Source of the DNA: Chloroflexota bacterium | GTDB lineage: Bacteria; Chloroflexota; Limnocylindria; Limnocylindrales; CSP1-4 | Length of the DNA: 35,069 nucleotides | Direction: 5' to 3' | NCBI GenBank assembly: GCA_003171035.1 | Contig: PMXR01000027.1 | Span: 41,040-76,108, forward strand | Part shown: positions 7,686 to 16,177 of the stretch, piece by piece | Layout: each line of letters opens with the position of its first letter | Numbering within the stretch: the stretch's first letter is position 1 | The notes under the pieces: model-generated | Told to the model about the DNA's origin: nothing | Database searches by the model: none | What the model saw: the letters and a program-made list of their open reading frames with translations, nothing else | Program-made: the position numbers and the translations under genes

Positions 7686-8873
7686 ATGATCGAGAACACG
7701 ACCGCACCGACGCCGGCGACTCGCGGGCTCCGGCGGCGCAGACGAACGCCCGCCTTCCTGGCTGGTCTCGCGACCGCGCTCGTTGTGATCATCGCTCTCG
7801 GTGTGGTTCTCGCGATCGGGCCGGGCAGGCAGTGCCGGCCTTCGGCAGGTCATTTCTGCGCCACTGGATCGATGACGACTGAGCGGAAGGGGCACACCGC
7901 AACGTTGCTGGCCGATGGTCGCGTACTCGTAGCCGGAGGCATCGGCTCCGCTGGAGTCCTTGCTTCGGCCGAGCTGTACGACCCCAGGACCGGCAGCTTC
8001 AGCCGGACCGGTTCCATGACTACGCCGCGGTCCGGCCAGACGGCCACGACGCTTCGCGATGGCCGAGTTCTCATAGCCGGCGGATATGACGGCAACGCCG
8101 GCGGCGACGCTCTCGCGACGGCGGAGATCTACGATCCCAAGACCGGCAGCTTCAGCTCGACCGGCTCGATGGCCACGGCCCGGCAGACGCACACGGCCAC
8201 TCCGCTGCCGGATGGCCGCGTTCTGGTAGTTGGCGGCGAGGTAAGTGTCGAGCCGCTCGCTTCGGCCGAATTGTTCGATCCCGCCACCGGCATATTCTCC
8301 GCGACGGGGTCCATGGCGGCCCGCCGCAGCCGCCACACGGCGACGGCGCTTGCGGATGGCCGAGTTCTCGTCGCGGGCGGGTCCGATGGAAGTTACGTCG
8401 CCTCGGCGGAGCTGTACGACCCAGCGACCGCCACATTCGTGGCGACGGGCTCGATGGCCCAGGCCCGCGGCGGCCAGACTGCGAGTTCGCTGTCAGATGG
8501 CCGCGTCCTGGTCGCCGGAGGCAACGTGATGTCGCACGAAGCGACGATCGCTTCGGCCGAGCTGTACGACCCGGCTACGGGCGCCTTCAGCTCGGCCGGC
8601 TCGATGACCGTTGCCCGTGACAGCCACACGTCTACGCTCCTGACGGACGGCCGAGTCCTCTTGGCGGGAGGCTACAACCGTTCAGGTTACGACCTGGACT
8701 CGGCCGAGCTGTATGACCCCAACACCGGCGTCTTCACCGCTACAGGCACGATGACCGCTTCGCGCCAGTCGGCAACGGCGACGCGCCTGTCCGACGGCCG
8801 CGTCCTGATCACCGGCGGATCCACAGGCAACGGCTCCGAACTCGTGTCGTCAGCTGAGCTCTATCAGCCGTAG
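7686..8873 (+). CDS. membrane-anchored kelch-type seven-repeat protein
   Basis: A 395-residue protein with an Arg-rich cytoplasmic tail, one transmembrane helix (about residues 28-46, GLATALVVIIALGVVLAIG) and an extracellular domain of seven very regular repeats. Each repeat has M-T-x-x-R-x-x-H-T-A-T-x-L-x-DGRVLVAGG followed by ASAELYDPxTGxFS. This predicts a complete seven-bladed beta-propeller. It is a paralogue of the lipoprotein on the opposite strand, but with a transmembrane anchor and better-preserved repeats. The ATG at 7686 is favoured because it follows a -10-like TAGACT by 5 bases and gives a clean N-terminus. The function is unknown, perhaps adhesion or polysaccharide binding. Confidence 0.87.
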   Translation: MIENTTAPTPATRGLRRRRRTPAFLAGLATALVVIIALGVVLAIGPGRQCRPSAGHFCATGSMTTERKGHTATLLADGRVLVAGGIGSAGVLASAELYDPRTGSFSRTGSMTTPRSGQTATTLRDGRVLIAGGYDGNAGGDALATAEIYDPKTGSFSSTGSMATARQTHTATPLPDGRVLVVGGEVSVEPLASAELFDPATGIFSATGSMAARRSRHTATALADGRVLVAGGSDGSYVASAELYDPATATFVATGSMAQARGGQTASSLSDGRVLVAGGNVMSHEATIASAELYDPATGAFSSAGSMTVARDSHTSTLLTDGRVLLAGGYNRSGYDLDSAELYDPNTGVFTATGTMTASRQSATATRLSDGRVLITGGSTGNGSELVSSAELYQP

Positions 8874-9030
8874 CGGTCCCATGCGCACGCCGCGACTGGG
8901 GCGCGCCCGGCTAGTGAACGTCTTCTGAAACGCCGCGAGGACTTCCGGCGACCGCGGCCTCGAGACAGCCCGGGTATCATCCGAAGCGATTCGTCGGCGA
9001 CATCCGAGACGGGTCAAGCTTGGGGGAAAC

Positions 9031-10692
9031 GTGAAGACCCTTCGACCTGGGGCGCTTTGGCCACGCGCGACGGTGGCGGCCCTGTTGGCCCTTGCCGCGA
9101 TCATCGCGATATCGGCAGTGCTGGTCGCGGCCCATCCGGCCGCCGCTCCGTCGGCTTCGGCCACTGCCCCCGGCGCCGGCGCCGAGACCAGCCCAACTAT
9201 CGACCCGAGTCTGATCGGTTTCGACTGCTCGACTACGGCACAGGCTCCCAATCCGACTCCGGACGCGACCGCTGTTCCGAGTCCGCTTGAGCCGGGTTCC
9301 GCTCCGCGGGGGTGGCCGGTCAAGCTCACCAACATGGAGCGCGAGGGCCGTCTGGCACCGGACGGCACCTCATACTTCATCGAGAGCGGTTACCTGGTGG
9401 CCGTCGACGCGTCGGGGCGCGAGCAGACGGGCTGGCCTCAGCCGCTCGGCATTCCGACCGACCTCAACACTCCGATGGCGTTCGGATCGGACGGGGTCGT
9501 ATACGTCTGGTCCGACAGCACGGTCGACGCATTTCGGGCCGACGGCACGAAACCGGCCGGCTGGCCGTACCACACGGCCGCTGTCGAGGACGTTCTGCCG
9601 GTTCCGCAGGGCGTGTTTGTTGAGTCGGCGCCGTCGGGCTGGGCGGGGTGCCGTAATGAAAGCCACCTCATGACCCTGATTGCCGCGGCAGGAGTGGCGC
9701 AGCCCAGCTGGAGAGTTCAGGGAGATATCGCCGCGGTGGGCCCGGATGGGACCATCTACACGAGCCAGGGCGACTCCGTCTTTGCCTACCGCAGCGACGG
9801 GGCGGTCATGTCGGGTTGGCCCGCAACCGGCTGGAGCCGCGTAAGCATCGACTTGAGTGGCCGCGTCTACCTGTCGTCGTGGAAGTTCAGGCCCATCACC
9901 GGGATATCGGCGGAAGGTCCGGGCCTGGCCCTGGAAACCAGAATCGCCGCGGTGGACCAGACCGGCCACCCCACCGCCGGCTGGCCGGTCACGATCGAAG
10001 GCGGCGCCTCGGAGCCGGCTTTCAGCCCCGATGGCGCCGTCTACTTGACCACGGAGATTTACGCTTCGGGCTCTCTCACCCCCACCGAAACCGTCCTGGC
10101 TCTTGATGCGTACGGCAAGCCGCAGCCCGGCTGGCCGATCCGGTTGCCGACCGGGAGCTATCTGCTGGCGAGCCTCCCGAGCATATCGGCGCCTGCGCCG
10201 GATCCGCCTCAAGTCGGCCCCGACGGGACGATCTACTTCGGCGCAGATACCGCCGATCCAAACAACCCGGGCACCATAGAGGAGGTGGACCCGTTCGGGC
10301 GGGTCAGGCCCGGATTCCCGGCCTCAGTAGATTGGTCGACGACCAGCAACATGTTCTCCGGGCCCGGATCGGGCTGGTTCGCGGTCGGCCGCACCGGGCT
10401 CGTCTTCGAGATAGACAACTACAGCATTCTCGCGATCGGTCCGAACGGCAAGAATGCCTCCGGCTGGCCGGTCAAGGCGCCCGCGCACGCGATAATCATG
10501 GCTGCAGCTCCGGAGCCCGACGGTGGGCTCCTTGTGCAGCTGCTCAATAGCAGCCTCGTCATCGCTCCGGGCGCGTCTGTCGGGCATGGGAGTGCGCAGC
10601 GGCTGGGCGATCCCTTGGCCGCCTTGGCACCGGACTTCCCGGGGACCCTCACGGTGATCCGCTATCTCCCCGACGGGAGGGTGGCCGGGTAG
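9031..10692 (+). CDS. secreted beta-propeller protein with GWP repeats
   Basis: A 553-residue protein. An N-terminal signal or anchor helix (VAALLALAAIIAISAVLVAA) is followed by a short Ala/Pro-rich stretch. The body has about eight repeats centred on GWP (PRGWPVKL, TGWPQPLG, PAGWPYHT, TAGWPVTI, PGWPIRLP, SGWPVKAP). They alternate with DGTxYxxS/DGAVYLTT strands, typical of PQQ-like or WD-like propellers. No enzyme signature is seen. The GTG start has GGGGGA a few bases upstream. It continues the surface-propeller block on the same strand as the kelch gene 157 bases upstream. The fold is confident, the function unknown. Confidence 0.84.
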   Translation: MKTLRPGALWPRATVAALLALAAIIAISAVLVAAHPAAAPSASATAPGAGAETSPTIDPSLIGFDCSTTAQAPNPTPDATAVPSPLEPGSAPRGWPVKLTNMEREGRLAPDGTSYFIESGYLVAVDASGREQTGWPQPLGIPTDLNTPMAFGSDGVVYVWSDSTVDAFRADGTKPAGWPYHTAAVEDVLPVPQGVFVESAPSGWAGCRNESHLMTLIAAAGVAQPSWRVQGDIAAVGPDGTIYTSQGDSVFAYRSDGAVMSGWPATGWSRVSIDLSGRVYLSSWKFRPITGISAEGPGLALETRIAAVDQTGHPTAGWPVTIEGGASEPAFSPDGAVYLTTEIYASGSLTPTETVLALDAYGKPQPGWPIRLPTGSYLLASLPSISAPAPDPPQVGPDGTIYFGADTADPNNPGTIEEVDPFGRVRPGFPASVDWSTTSNMFSGPGSGWFAVGRTGLVFEIDNYSILAIGPNGKNASGWPVKAPAHAIIMAAAPEPDGGLLVQLLNSSLVIAPGASVGHGSAQRLGDPLAALAPDFPGTLTVIRYLPDGRVAG

Positions 10693-10840
10693 CGGCGTAG
10701 GCGACCACTCGCGCGCCCCCGACCGATTGGGCTGCGATCGCCGGCGCGGAGTCGTTCGTGCACCGTGAGGCTTGCCCCCACCTTCATGATGTGAGCGTCT
10801 GGCGGCCATGGGCCGTCGCTCGGAACGAGAAGGAGCACCG

Positions 10841-12154
10841 ATGACATCGACCGTCGAGCCGGCCGCCGCGACTCGGGCGACGTTCGGGGTGCACTCGGAG
10901 GTGGGCAAACTCCGTCGGGTGATGCTCCATCGGCCGGACCTCGAGCTCAAGCGCCTGACACCCGCGAACCACGACGAACTCCTGTTCGATGACGTGCTCT
11001 GGGTGAAGCGCGCAAGCCAGCAGCACGACGCTTTCGCGGATCTGCTCCGCGGTCGCGGAGTGGAGGTCCTGTACCTCGAGGAACTCCTGACCGAGACGCT
11101 CGCCCTGGCCGACGCCCGGCGGTGGGTCCTCGAGCGTGCGGTCACTCCCTTCACTCTCGGCGCTGGGATGGCCGATGAAGTCCGAGCCTACCTCGACGAG
11201 GTCGAGCCGGTGGTCCTGGCGGACCATCTCATCGGCGGGCTCACCAAGCGCGAGGCCGTCGACGTCCTCGGCGGTCGCGCCGGCCGCGACATCGCGCGCG
11301 GGGTCGTGGGACGTGGGTCGGTCGTCGTCTCGGCCATGACAGACGACGACTTCGTCCTGCGCCCGCTGCCGAACACCTACTTCACCCGGGATTCCTCGGC
11401 CTGGCTCTACGGCGGCGTCGTGGTAAACCCGATGTACTGGCCCGCGCGCCGGCTCGAGGCGCTCAACGTCGAGGCCGTCTACCGCTTCCATCCGCTCTTC
11501 CGCGACGCCGGGTTTCAGTTCTGGTACTCGCGGGAGCAGGAGGGTGATTCGTTCGGCCGCGTCAGCTCCGAGGGCGGCGACATGATGCCGATCGGCAACC
11601 GCACCGTGCTCATCGGGATGAGCGAGCGCACCACCGGGCACATGATCGAGAAGATCTCGCTCTCCCTGTTTGCCGCCGGCGCCGCGGATCGAGTCATCGC
11701 GGCGGGGATGTCGCGGGATCGCGCCCACATGCATCTCGACACGGTTTTCACGTTCCTCGACAGAGACTGCGTAACGCTGTTCCCGTCCGTGGTCGACTCG
11801 ATCACGGCGTACTCCGTCCGTCCGGACGATCGGGCCGGCGAGCTGGACGTACGCCGCGAGGCCTCGTTTCTCGGCGCGGTCGGCGACGCACTCGGGATCA
11901 AGGACCTCCGCGTGATCGGGACCGGCGGCGACAGCTGGCAGGCCGAGCGCGAGCAGTGGGACGACGGCAACAACGTGGTCGCGCTCGAGCCGGGCGTCGT
12001 TGTCGCCTACGAACGCAACGAGTCGACCAACGAACTGATGCGGAAGGCCGGAATCGAGGTCCTCACCCTCGACGGTTCCGAGCTCGGCCGCGGCCGTGGC
12101 GGCGGCCACTGCATGACCTGCCCGCTCCTCCGCGATCCCGCCAGTCATGTCTGA
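10841..12154 (+). CDS. arcA: arginine deiminase
   Basis: A 437-residue enzyme that hydrolyses L-arginine to citrulline and ammonia. Family motifs are in order: an N-terminal segment with LRRVMLHRP, the FTRD motif ([11 protein letters not shown]), EGGD, the [10 protein letters not shown] catalytic His segment, and the C-terminal nucleophile Cys424 in [14 protein letters not shown] 10841 is chosen because AAGGAG lies 5 bases upstream; an upstream ATG at 10808 lacks such a site. The usual partners are absent (ornithine carbamoyltransferase, carbamate kinase, the arginine/ornithine antiporter). It may therefore serve arginine catabolism, ammonia release or acid tolerance alone, with the other steps encoded elsewhere. 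The length is slightly above the usual ~410 residues. Confidence 0.95.
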   Translation: MTSTVEPAAATRATFGVHSEVGKLRRVMLHRPDLELKRLTPANHDELLFDDVLWVKRASQQHDAFADLLRGRGVEVLYLEELLTETLALADARRWVLERAVTPFTLGAGMADEVRAYLDEVEPVVLADHLIGGLTKREAVDVLGGRAGRDIARGVVGRGSVVVSAMTDDDFVLRPLPNTYFTRDSSAWLYGGVVVNPMYWPARRLEALNVEAVYRFHPLFRDAGFQFWYSREQEGDSFGRVSSEGGDMMPIGNRTVLIGMSERTTGHMIEKISLSLFAAGAADRVIAAGMSRDRAHMHLDTVFTFLDRDCVTLFPSVVDSITAYSVRPDDRAGELDVRREASFLGAVGDALGIKDLRVIGTGGDSWQAEREQWDDGNNVVALEPGVVVAYERNESTNELMRKAGIEVLTLDGSELGRGRGGGHCMTCPLLRDPASHV

Positions 12155-12204
12155 ACTGTCCATGGCGGCGAGCGCGGCCCCAGCCCTGTCACTAAGGGGG
12201 CAAG

Positions 12205-13005
12205 ATGGCCACAGTCATATGGTTCTTCGATCAGCTGTACGTGCCCAACGAACTCAGGTTTGATGACTTCGCCATTCTTCCGGTTCGCGCCGAAGACTGC
12301 GCCATGCACGAGGCCGCGAAGTCGTTCGCGACTCTTTTCGGTTTCGAATTCGCGTTCGCGAGCTGGCAGACGCCCACCGTGGACATGGTGGCCATGGTCA
12401 ACAGGGGAGTCCAGGCGGCGACGATCGAGGAAGCGATGTCGTCGACGGCGCCCAGAGTCATGGCGGCTGCGTCGGCTCTCGTGTACAGCCAGTTCGGGCG
12501 TGGCAGGCCGCTGGGAGCGTTCGTCGACCTGGGAAACGGGGAGTTCGAAGCGAGGTACGTGCGCGCGGACTACCGAAAGGTCACGGATGTGCCCATCGTC
12601 TCGGAGCAAGAGGAGTTGCTCAGAATGATCGGCGCGTTCACCGACCATCCGCAGGCGAAGGTGCTCGCCGATCTGTTCTCCGAAGCCTGCCGCGACCCTA
12701 ACCCGTCCGCCGCTATCGCGCGCCTGTGGGCGATTCTTGAAGCACTCGCGGATCGCTTCCCCGGACGAAAACACCAGAAGGTCGCAAGGGCCTTGTCGCA
12801 TCTCGGAATCGTCAATCCCGTGGCGAGGGGCGGCACGCTGACTCAGCGGGCCTACCGAGTCCGAAGCAAGCTGATGCATGAGGGGAGATTCGGCGCTACC
12901 GGCGTGGCCACGGAACTGAAGGCGGAACTCGCGGACCTGGTGTGGTTGGCGCTACGCCGAGCGGACTTGCGTGAGGTCGATCCGGCTGGAACCTACTTGC
13001 CCTGA
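12205..13005 (+). CDS. HEPN-domain (ApeA-like) protein
   Basis: A 266-residue cytoplasmic protein without a membrane segment. The C-terminal half has an all-helical HEPN-like region. Its hallmark R-x4-H is visible as R220 and H225 in YRVRSKLMHEG, preceded by a helix with RLWAILEALADRF. In HEPN families this pair forms an RNase active site in some toxins and defence proteins, while in others the domain only binds nucleotides or partners. The N-terminal half is unrecognised. The start ATG has AAGGGGG 4 bases upstream. No obvious antitoxin (MNT nucleotidyltransferase) is adjacent, so a classical toxin-antitoxin pair is not supported. Confidence 0.7.
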   Translation: MATVIWFFDQLYVPNELRFDDFAILPVRAEDCAMHEAAKSFATLFGFEFAFASWQTPTVDMVAMVNRGVQAATIEEAMSSTAPRVMAAASALVYSQFGRGRPLGAFVDLGNGEFEARYVRADYRKVTDVPIVSEQEELLRMIGAFTDHPQAKVLADLFSEACRDPNPSAAIARLWAILEALADRFPGRKHQKVARALSHLGIVNPVARGGTLTQRAYRVRSKLMHEGRFGATGVATELKAELADLVWLALRRADLREVDPAGTYLP

Positions 13006-13136
13006 GAATGCCGAGGGGGCACGGCCGAGGGCGACCTCCCGAACCGAGGGTTTCCATCCTCGCGGGACCAGCCCGCACCGCCCATCCTGCAACTCAAGTG
13101 TGCCGCCCGGCATCCTTCCTGCGAGGTTCCATTGCT

Positions 13137-14390
13137 GTGGTTGCGCCCCTAAAACCTCAAGAGGCTGCCAGCCCCCCGCTCGCTGCCATGGGCGCGTCCG
13201 CGCCGGCCGGGCCCCAGAACACGAGCCAAGGCTACGTCCGTCCGCCCGGCCGAGAGATCGCCGGCCTCACCCGCGCCCATCGCGACGAGCCCGAGGCCCC
13301 GACTCAGGCGTCGGCCCAGACTCAGGCGTCGGCCCCGACCTCGGTTCCTGCACCTCCGACGCCCCCGGACGTCCCGGGCATCACGCGGGCTCGCCACGAA
13401 GAGGGGGAGATTCCTGCAGTACGACCAAAGCTGGAGCCTCTCTTCTCCAATGAAGGCATGGTGCGCCTTGCCGAAGCGCAAGAGAAGAGTCGCGTCCTCG
13501 GGCCTGCAGCCGGCGTGATCGGTGCGCTGGTCGTTTCCGGAACCGCCCTCGGCCGTGGACTTGGATCACACCTTCCGGGCACGAAGAACGCTGCCCCGAG
13601 CCGCAGCCTCCCACCCGTCGACGACCCGCGCGCACGCGGTGGCAGACGCCGAAGAGCGGCAGGAGCGCTGATACTTGCCGGTCTGTTGGGCGTCATCACC
13701 ATCGGCTTCGGTTCGGCCGCCGTCCTCTCGCTGATGCCGAATAGCACCGGCCTCGCCAGCGGCCCAGGTGACTCATCGAGTATTGCCGTGGGCGTAGCGA
13801 GCATGCAGCCGTACGGCAGTTCAACTCCGGCCCCAAGCGCCGCGCCCACGAGCATCGTGATGGGCGAAGGCCCTCTTGCTCCCGACCCTGTGGGCCAGAT
13901 GGCCGCGCCCGCTGCGACCGGCACGCCAAAGTTACCCACTCCCAAGCCACCCGTGAGCACTCCCAAGCCGCCCACTCCCAAGCCGCCCACGACGCCGCCC
14001 ACGCCTGCGCCCACGCTTGCGCCCACGCTTGCGCCCACGACGCCGCCCACGACGCCGCCCACGCCTGCGCCCGCAGCGAACTCGGTTGCCTTTGAGCCGG
14101 CGGGGTCGACCAACGGCAGCCACACGGCGACCTATTCCGTTCCGCGCGGAACGAACTTCACCTTCATCATCGATGGGTTGGGCGGCGCCCGATGCTCGCT
14201 GTCGTCCATTCCGCACATGGGCGGTGCGCCCCGCAACCAGCTTGTCCCCGGCAATGTGTCCCAGGTGAATTCGATCATCCTGACGACCTGGGGAAGCAAT
14301 TGGCCCGTAGGCACCTATACGGTGACTGCCACCTGCACGCTCGCTGGGCAGCCAACGGCGACGGCGTCCCAGACGGTCCACGTCAACTAA
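13137..14390 (+). CDS. single-TM protein with Pro-rich stalk and C-terminal Ig-like domain
   Basis: A long disordered N-terminal region rich in Ala, Pro and Thr is followed by a basic stretch (GGRRRRAA) and one transmembrane helix (ALILAGLLGVITIGFGSAA). Next comes a Pro/Thr/Lys-rich stalk of KPPTP and PAPTL repeats (13931-14073). The C-terminal domain of about 95 residues has beta-strand character and ends with YTVTATCTLAGQPTATA, similar in style to the zinc-ribbon protein at 5221-6138. It is likely exposed on the cell surface. The start is uncertain. The frame is open back to ATG 13008, 2 bases after the preceding stop, but that extension reads like non-coding sequence. GTG 13137 has GAGG 10 bases upstream; ATG 13188 is possible too. 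Function unknown. Confidence 0.65.
   Translation: MVAPLKPQEAASPPLAAMGASAPAGPQNTSQGYVRPPGREIAGLTRAHRDEPEAPTQASAQTQASAPTSVPAPPTPPDVPGITRARHEEGEIPAVRPKLEPLFSNEGMVRLAEAQEKSRVLGPAAGVIGALVVSGTALGRGLGSHLPGTKNAAPSRSLPPVDDPRARGGRRRRAAGALILAGLLGVITIGFGSAAVLSLMPNSTGLASGPGDSSSIAVGVASMQPYGSSTPAPSAAPTSIVMGEGPLAPDPVGQMAAPAATGTPKLPTPKPPVSTPKPPTPKPPTTPPTPAPTLAPTLAPTTPPTTPPTPAPAANSVAFEPAGSTNGSHTATYSVPRGTNFTFIIDGLGGARCSLSSIPHMGGAPRNQLVPGNVSQVNSIILTTWGSNWPVGTYTVTATCTLAGQPTATASQTVHVN
13931..14073 (+). repeat. intragenic Pro-rich codon repeats
   Basis: Imperfect tandem repeats of CCCAAGCCGCCCACT and CCCACGCCTGCGCCCACG type encode the Pro/Thr/Lys stalk of the membrane protein. They are likely to vary in copy number by slippage. 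Confidence 0.7.
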
Positions 14391-14671
14391 TCTTCGGCGC
14401 GGTTTCAGCCGGCCTGTGCCCGCGCGGAGCCATGGATCCCCGAGGGTATGCCAGAAGCGTCGCGCCGGCTGCCCGGCTGGCGGCGAGGTAGCGTAGTCGG
14501 CGACCCGACAGGACTCAAGCCGACACCATACGGGTGAGGGTGCAAGCCGACGCCAACTGCCTTGACCGCCAGCCTCGGCTTGACTAACTTGCGTTCCGGG
14601 ATCGACCATCAGGGCCCGGCGCGCCACCGTTCGAGCTTACCCGGCGTCCGACAGCAGGCTAAGGCCTTCTA

Positions 14672-15778
14672 GTGATTGAGAAGCCACAGTCGGGGCGTTT
14701 ACTGCCGTATCAGCGTAAGGCCCTTGAGCATATTCAGGAGCTCGCGGCTCGTTTGAGCTCAACGGCTCGCGACGACATACGCGCCATCCTGGTAAGAGCA
14801 GGACTGCACGAGAGCGTCTACGACGACGCCATTGAGAGCGTCCGCATCCATGCCCGGGTCGCGCTCCATTTCCATCCCGAGCGTCTGAGTCGCACTGGCA
14901 GGACTGTTGCTGACGGCCTGCGTCGGACCGGGGTCTACATGAGCCAGTTCGAGACCGGGCTATCGGGCGGCAGCCCGTCGGCCTTTCCCGGCGGGGAGCG
15001 CGACCAGTGGGAGAGCCAACTCTTTGGCGGTGCCTACCATGAGCCGGACGCCTCACCTGCCGGTCGTCCCAAGTACGGCGCTCTTGCTGTCATGGATCAT
15101 CCCGACGGACCCGCGCCGCGCTTTGGCTCTTGTTACTTCCTGCTTCACGCGGAGGTCTCCAGCCGTTCGACGTTCACCTTCGGTAGCAGCCACGAACCAC
15201 ACGCGCCCGAGCGCACCGGGACGCTCGATGTATTCGATCCGGTGATGGCTCCGTTGCTGGCCCAGCTCGAACGAGGATCCGGAGCCTTCGGCATAGACGA
15301 CTTGACCGTAGCCGGCTTACTCGACCAATTGACAAGCGGGCTGTCGAAGCCTTCCTTCGATCCGCAGACTCGCCCCTTGGGTCGAGCTCTCGACAGCTTC
15401 ATCGAGGCTCAGATACACGGCGACATCCGCTTGAATCAAGACGTAGAGCGGCTCGTTGCCGATCCGGCCTTCCGAGATCATCCAGTTGGCGAATCTCTAG
15501 CGACAATCTCCATGAAGTACGGGATCCCACTCTACTGGCATCCGGGGTTCACGCTGCCCGTCGGCAAGGTTCCGGACGTCTTTCGAGAGTATCCGGTACG
15601 CCCTTTGGCGGAGCGCATCGCCGGACAGGGTGTCCTGGACGCGGCGAACATCGGCGCAATGGCGAACTCGCTGGAACTCGAACCGGAAGCATGGAAAGCC
15701 TGGGCCTCGCACGAGGACACACTCACGCAGTTCAGGCGGTTGTGGCACGTCCTTGTCGTGAATGGTGTGCCCGACTAG
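14672..15778 (+). CDS. DUF3626 family protein
   Basis: A 368-residue protein of the DUF3626 family. Recognised segments are FHPERLSRTGRTVADGLRR, SQFETGLSGG, a region with PGGERDQWESQLFGGAYH, PKYGALAVMDHPDGPAPRFG, and TFTFGSSHEPHAPERTG. The conserved His, Arg and Asp residues hint at an enzyme, perhaps a nucleotide transferase of the ADP-ribosyl type, but the function is not established and I do not assign one. No signal peptide or membrane helix is visible, so it is probably cytoplasmic. The GTG start has AAGG 7 bases upstream; no better in-frame start is nearby. It stands alone, with a 281-base gap upstream where I see no gene and a strong hairpin at its stop codon. Confidence 0.86.
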   Translation: MIEKPQSGRLLPYQRKALEHIQELAARLSSTARDDIRAILVRAGLHESVYDDAIESVRIHARVALHFHPERLSRTGRTVADGLRRTGVYMSQFETGLSGGSPSAFPGGERDQWESQLFGGAYHEPDASPAGRPKYGALAVMDHPDGPAPRFGSCYFLLHAEVSSRSTFTFGSSHEPHAPERTGTLDVFDPVMAPLLAQLERGSGAFGIDDLTVAGLLDQLTSGLSKPSFDPQTRPLGRALDSFIEAQIHGDIRLNQDVERLVADPAFRDHPVGESLATISMKYGIPLYWHPGFTLPVGKVPDVFREYPVRPLAERIAGQGVLDAANIGAMANSLELEPEAWKAWASHEDTLTQFRRLWHVLVVNGVPD

Positions 15779-15812
15779 GCGCTGCGGTGGCCGTGACCAC
15801 GGACGCTGCGCC
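15778..15812 (+). terminator. hairpin terminator after DUF3626 gene
   Basis: GGCGC-t-GCG-GTGG, a 6-base loop, then CCAC-gga-CGC-t-GCGCC form a GC-rich stem that starts at the last base of the stop codon. Only two Ts follow, so it would be a GC-rich terminator without a full U-tract. Confidence 0.5.
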
Positions 15813-16071
15813 TTGAGGTCAAGGCACCGCGATAGGCTTCGGCTCTTCGAGATGGACTCGAGCTGGCGATTCCCACGTGCTGGGCGTCGTTCAGCAGCCC
15901 GGCCGCCTGCCGCCGTGACTTCTCATTGAAAGCCCTGCTCGACTACCGATCATCGTGTCCATGTCATCCGCCGATCGGTCCATCCGGCTGCTCGTGGGTA
16001 TGTATGGGGTTTCAACGTGCCTAGAGCCGTTGTGTCCGTCATTCAGGAAGGGTTCAGTCTGATAACCATTG
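15813..16071. other. intergenic region, no gene seen
   Basis: Between the hairpin and the operator I find no frame with coding character. A GATAAC hexamer at 16061-16066 could serve as a -10 just upstream of the operator, but no convincing -35 accompanies it. Confidence 0.4.
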
Positions 16072-16085
16072 TGGGAGCGCTCCCG
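16072..16085. promoter_or_regulatory. CebR/LacI-family operator palindrome
   Basis: The sequence TGGGAGCGCTCCCG contains the perfect 12-base palindrome GGGAGCGCTCCC (16073-16084). It differs only in its last base from the TGGGAGCGCTCCCA operator bound by the LacI-family cellobiose/cello-oligosaccharide repressors CebR (Streptomyces) and CelR (Thermobifida). It lies about 90 bases upstream of a sugar permease gene. The regulator gene itself is not in the window. Control by a CebR-like repressor is inferred. Confidence 0.75.
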
Positions 16086-16177
16086 TAGCCTCGCTGCGAC
16101 ACCGGCGGAGTCATCTGTTCCGTAACGCTATTCTTGCGAGCCCACATCACGACACAGGACGCATGGGAGTTGCGCCA

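Noticed and set aside
10784-12163. A 459-codon minus-strand frame opposite arginine deiminase
   Set aside because: It is the mirror of a strongly supported gene. The sequence has no family features and no ribosome site.
13931-14073. CRISPR-like short repeats
   Set aside because: The repeats are contiguous, in frame and encode a Pro/Thr/Lys stalk. There are no spacers and no cas genes.
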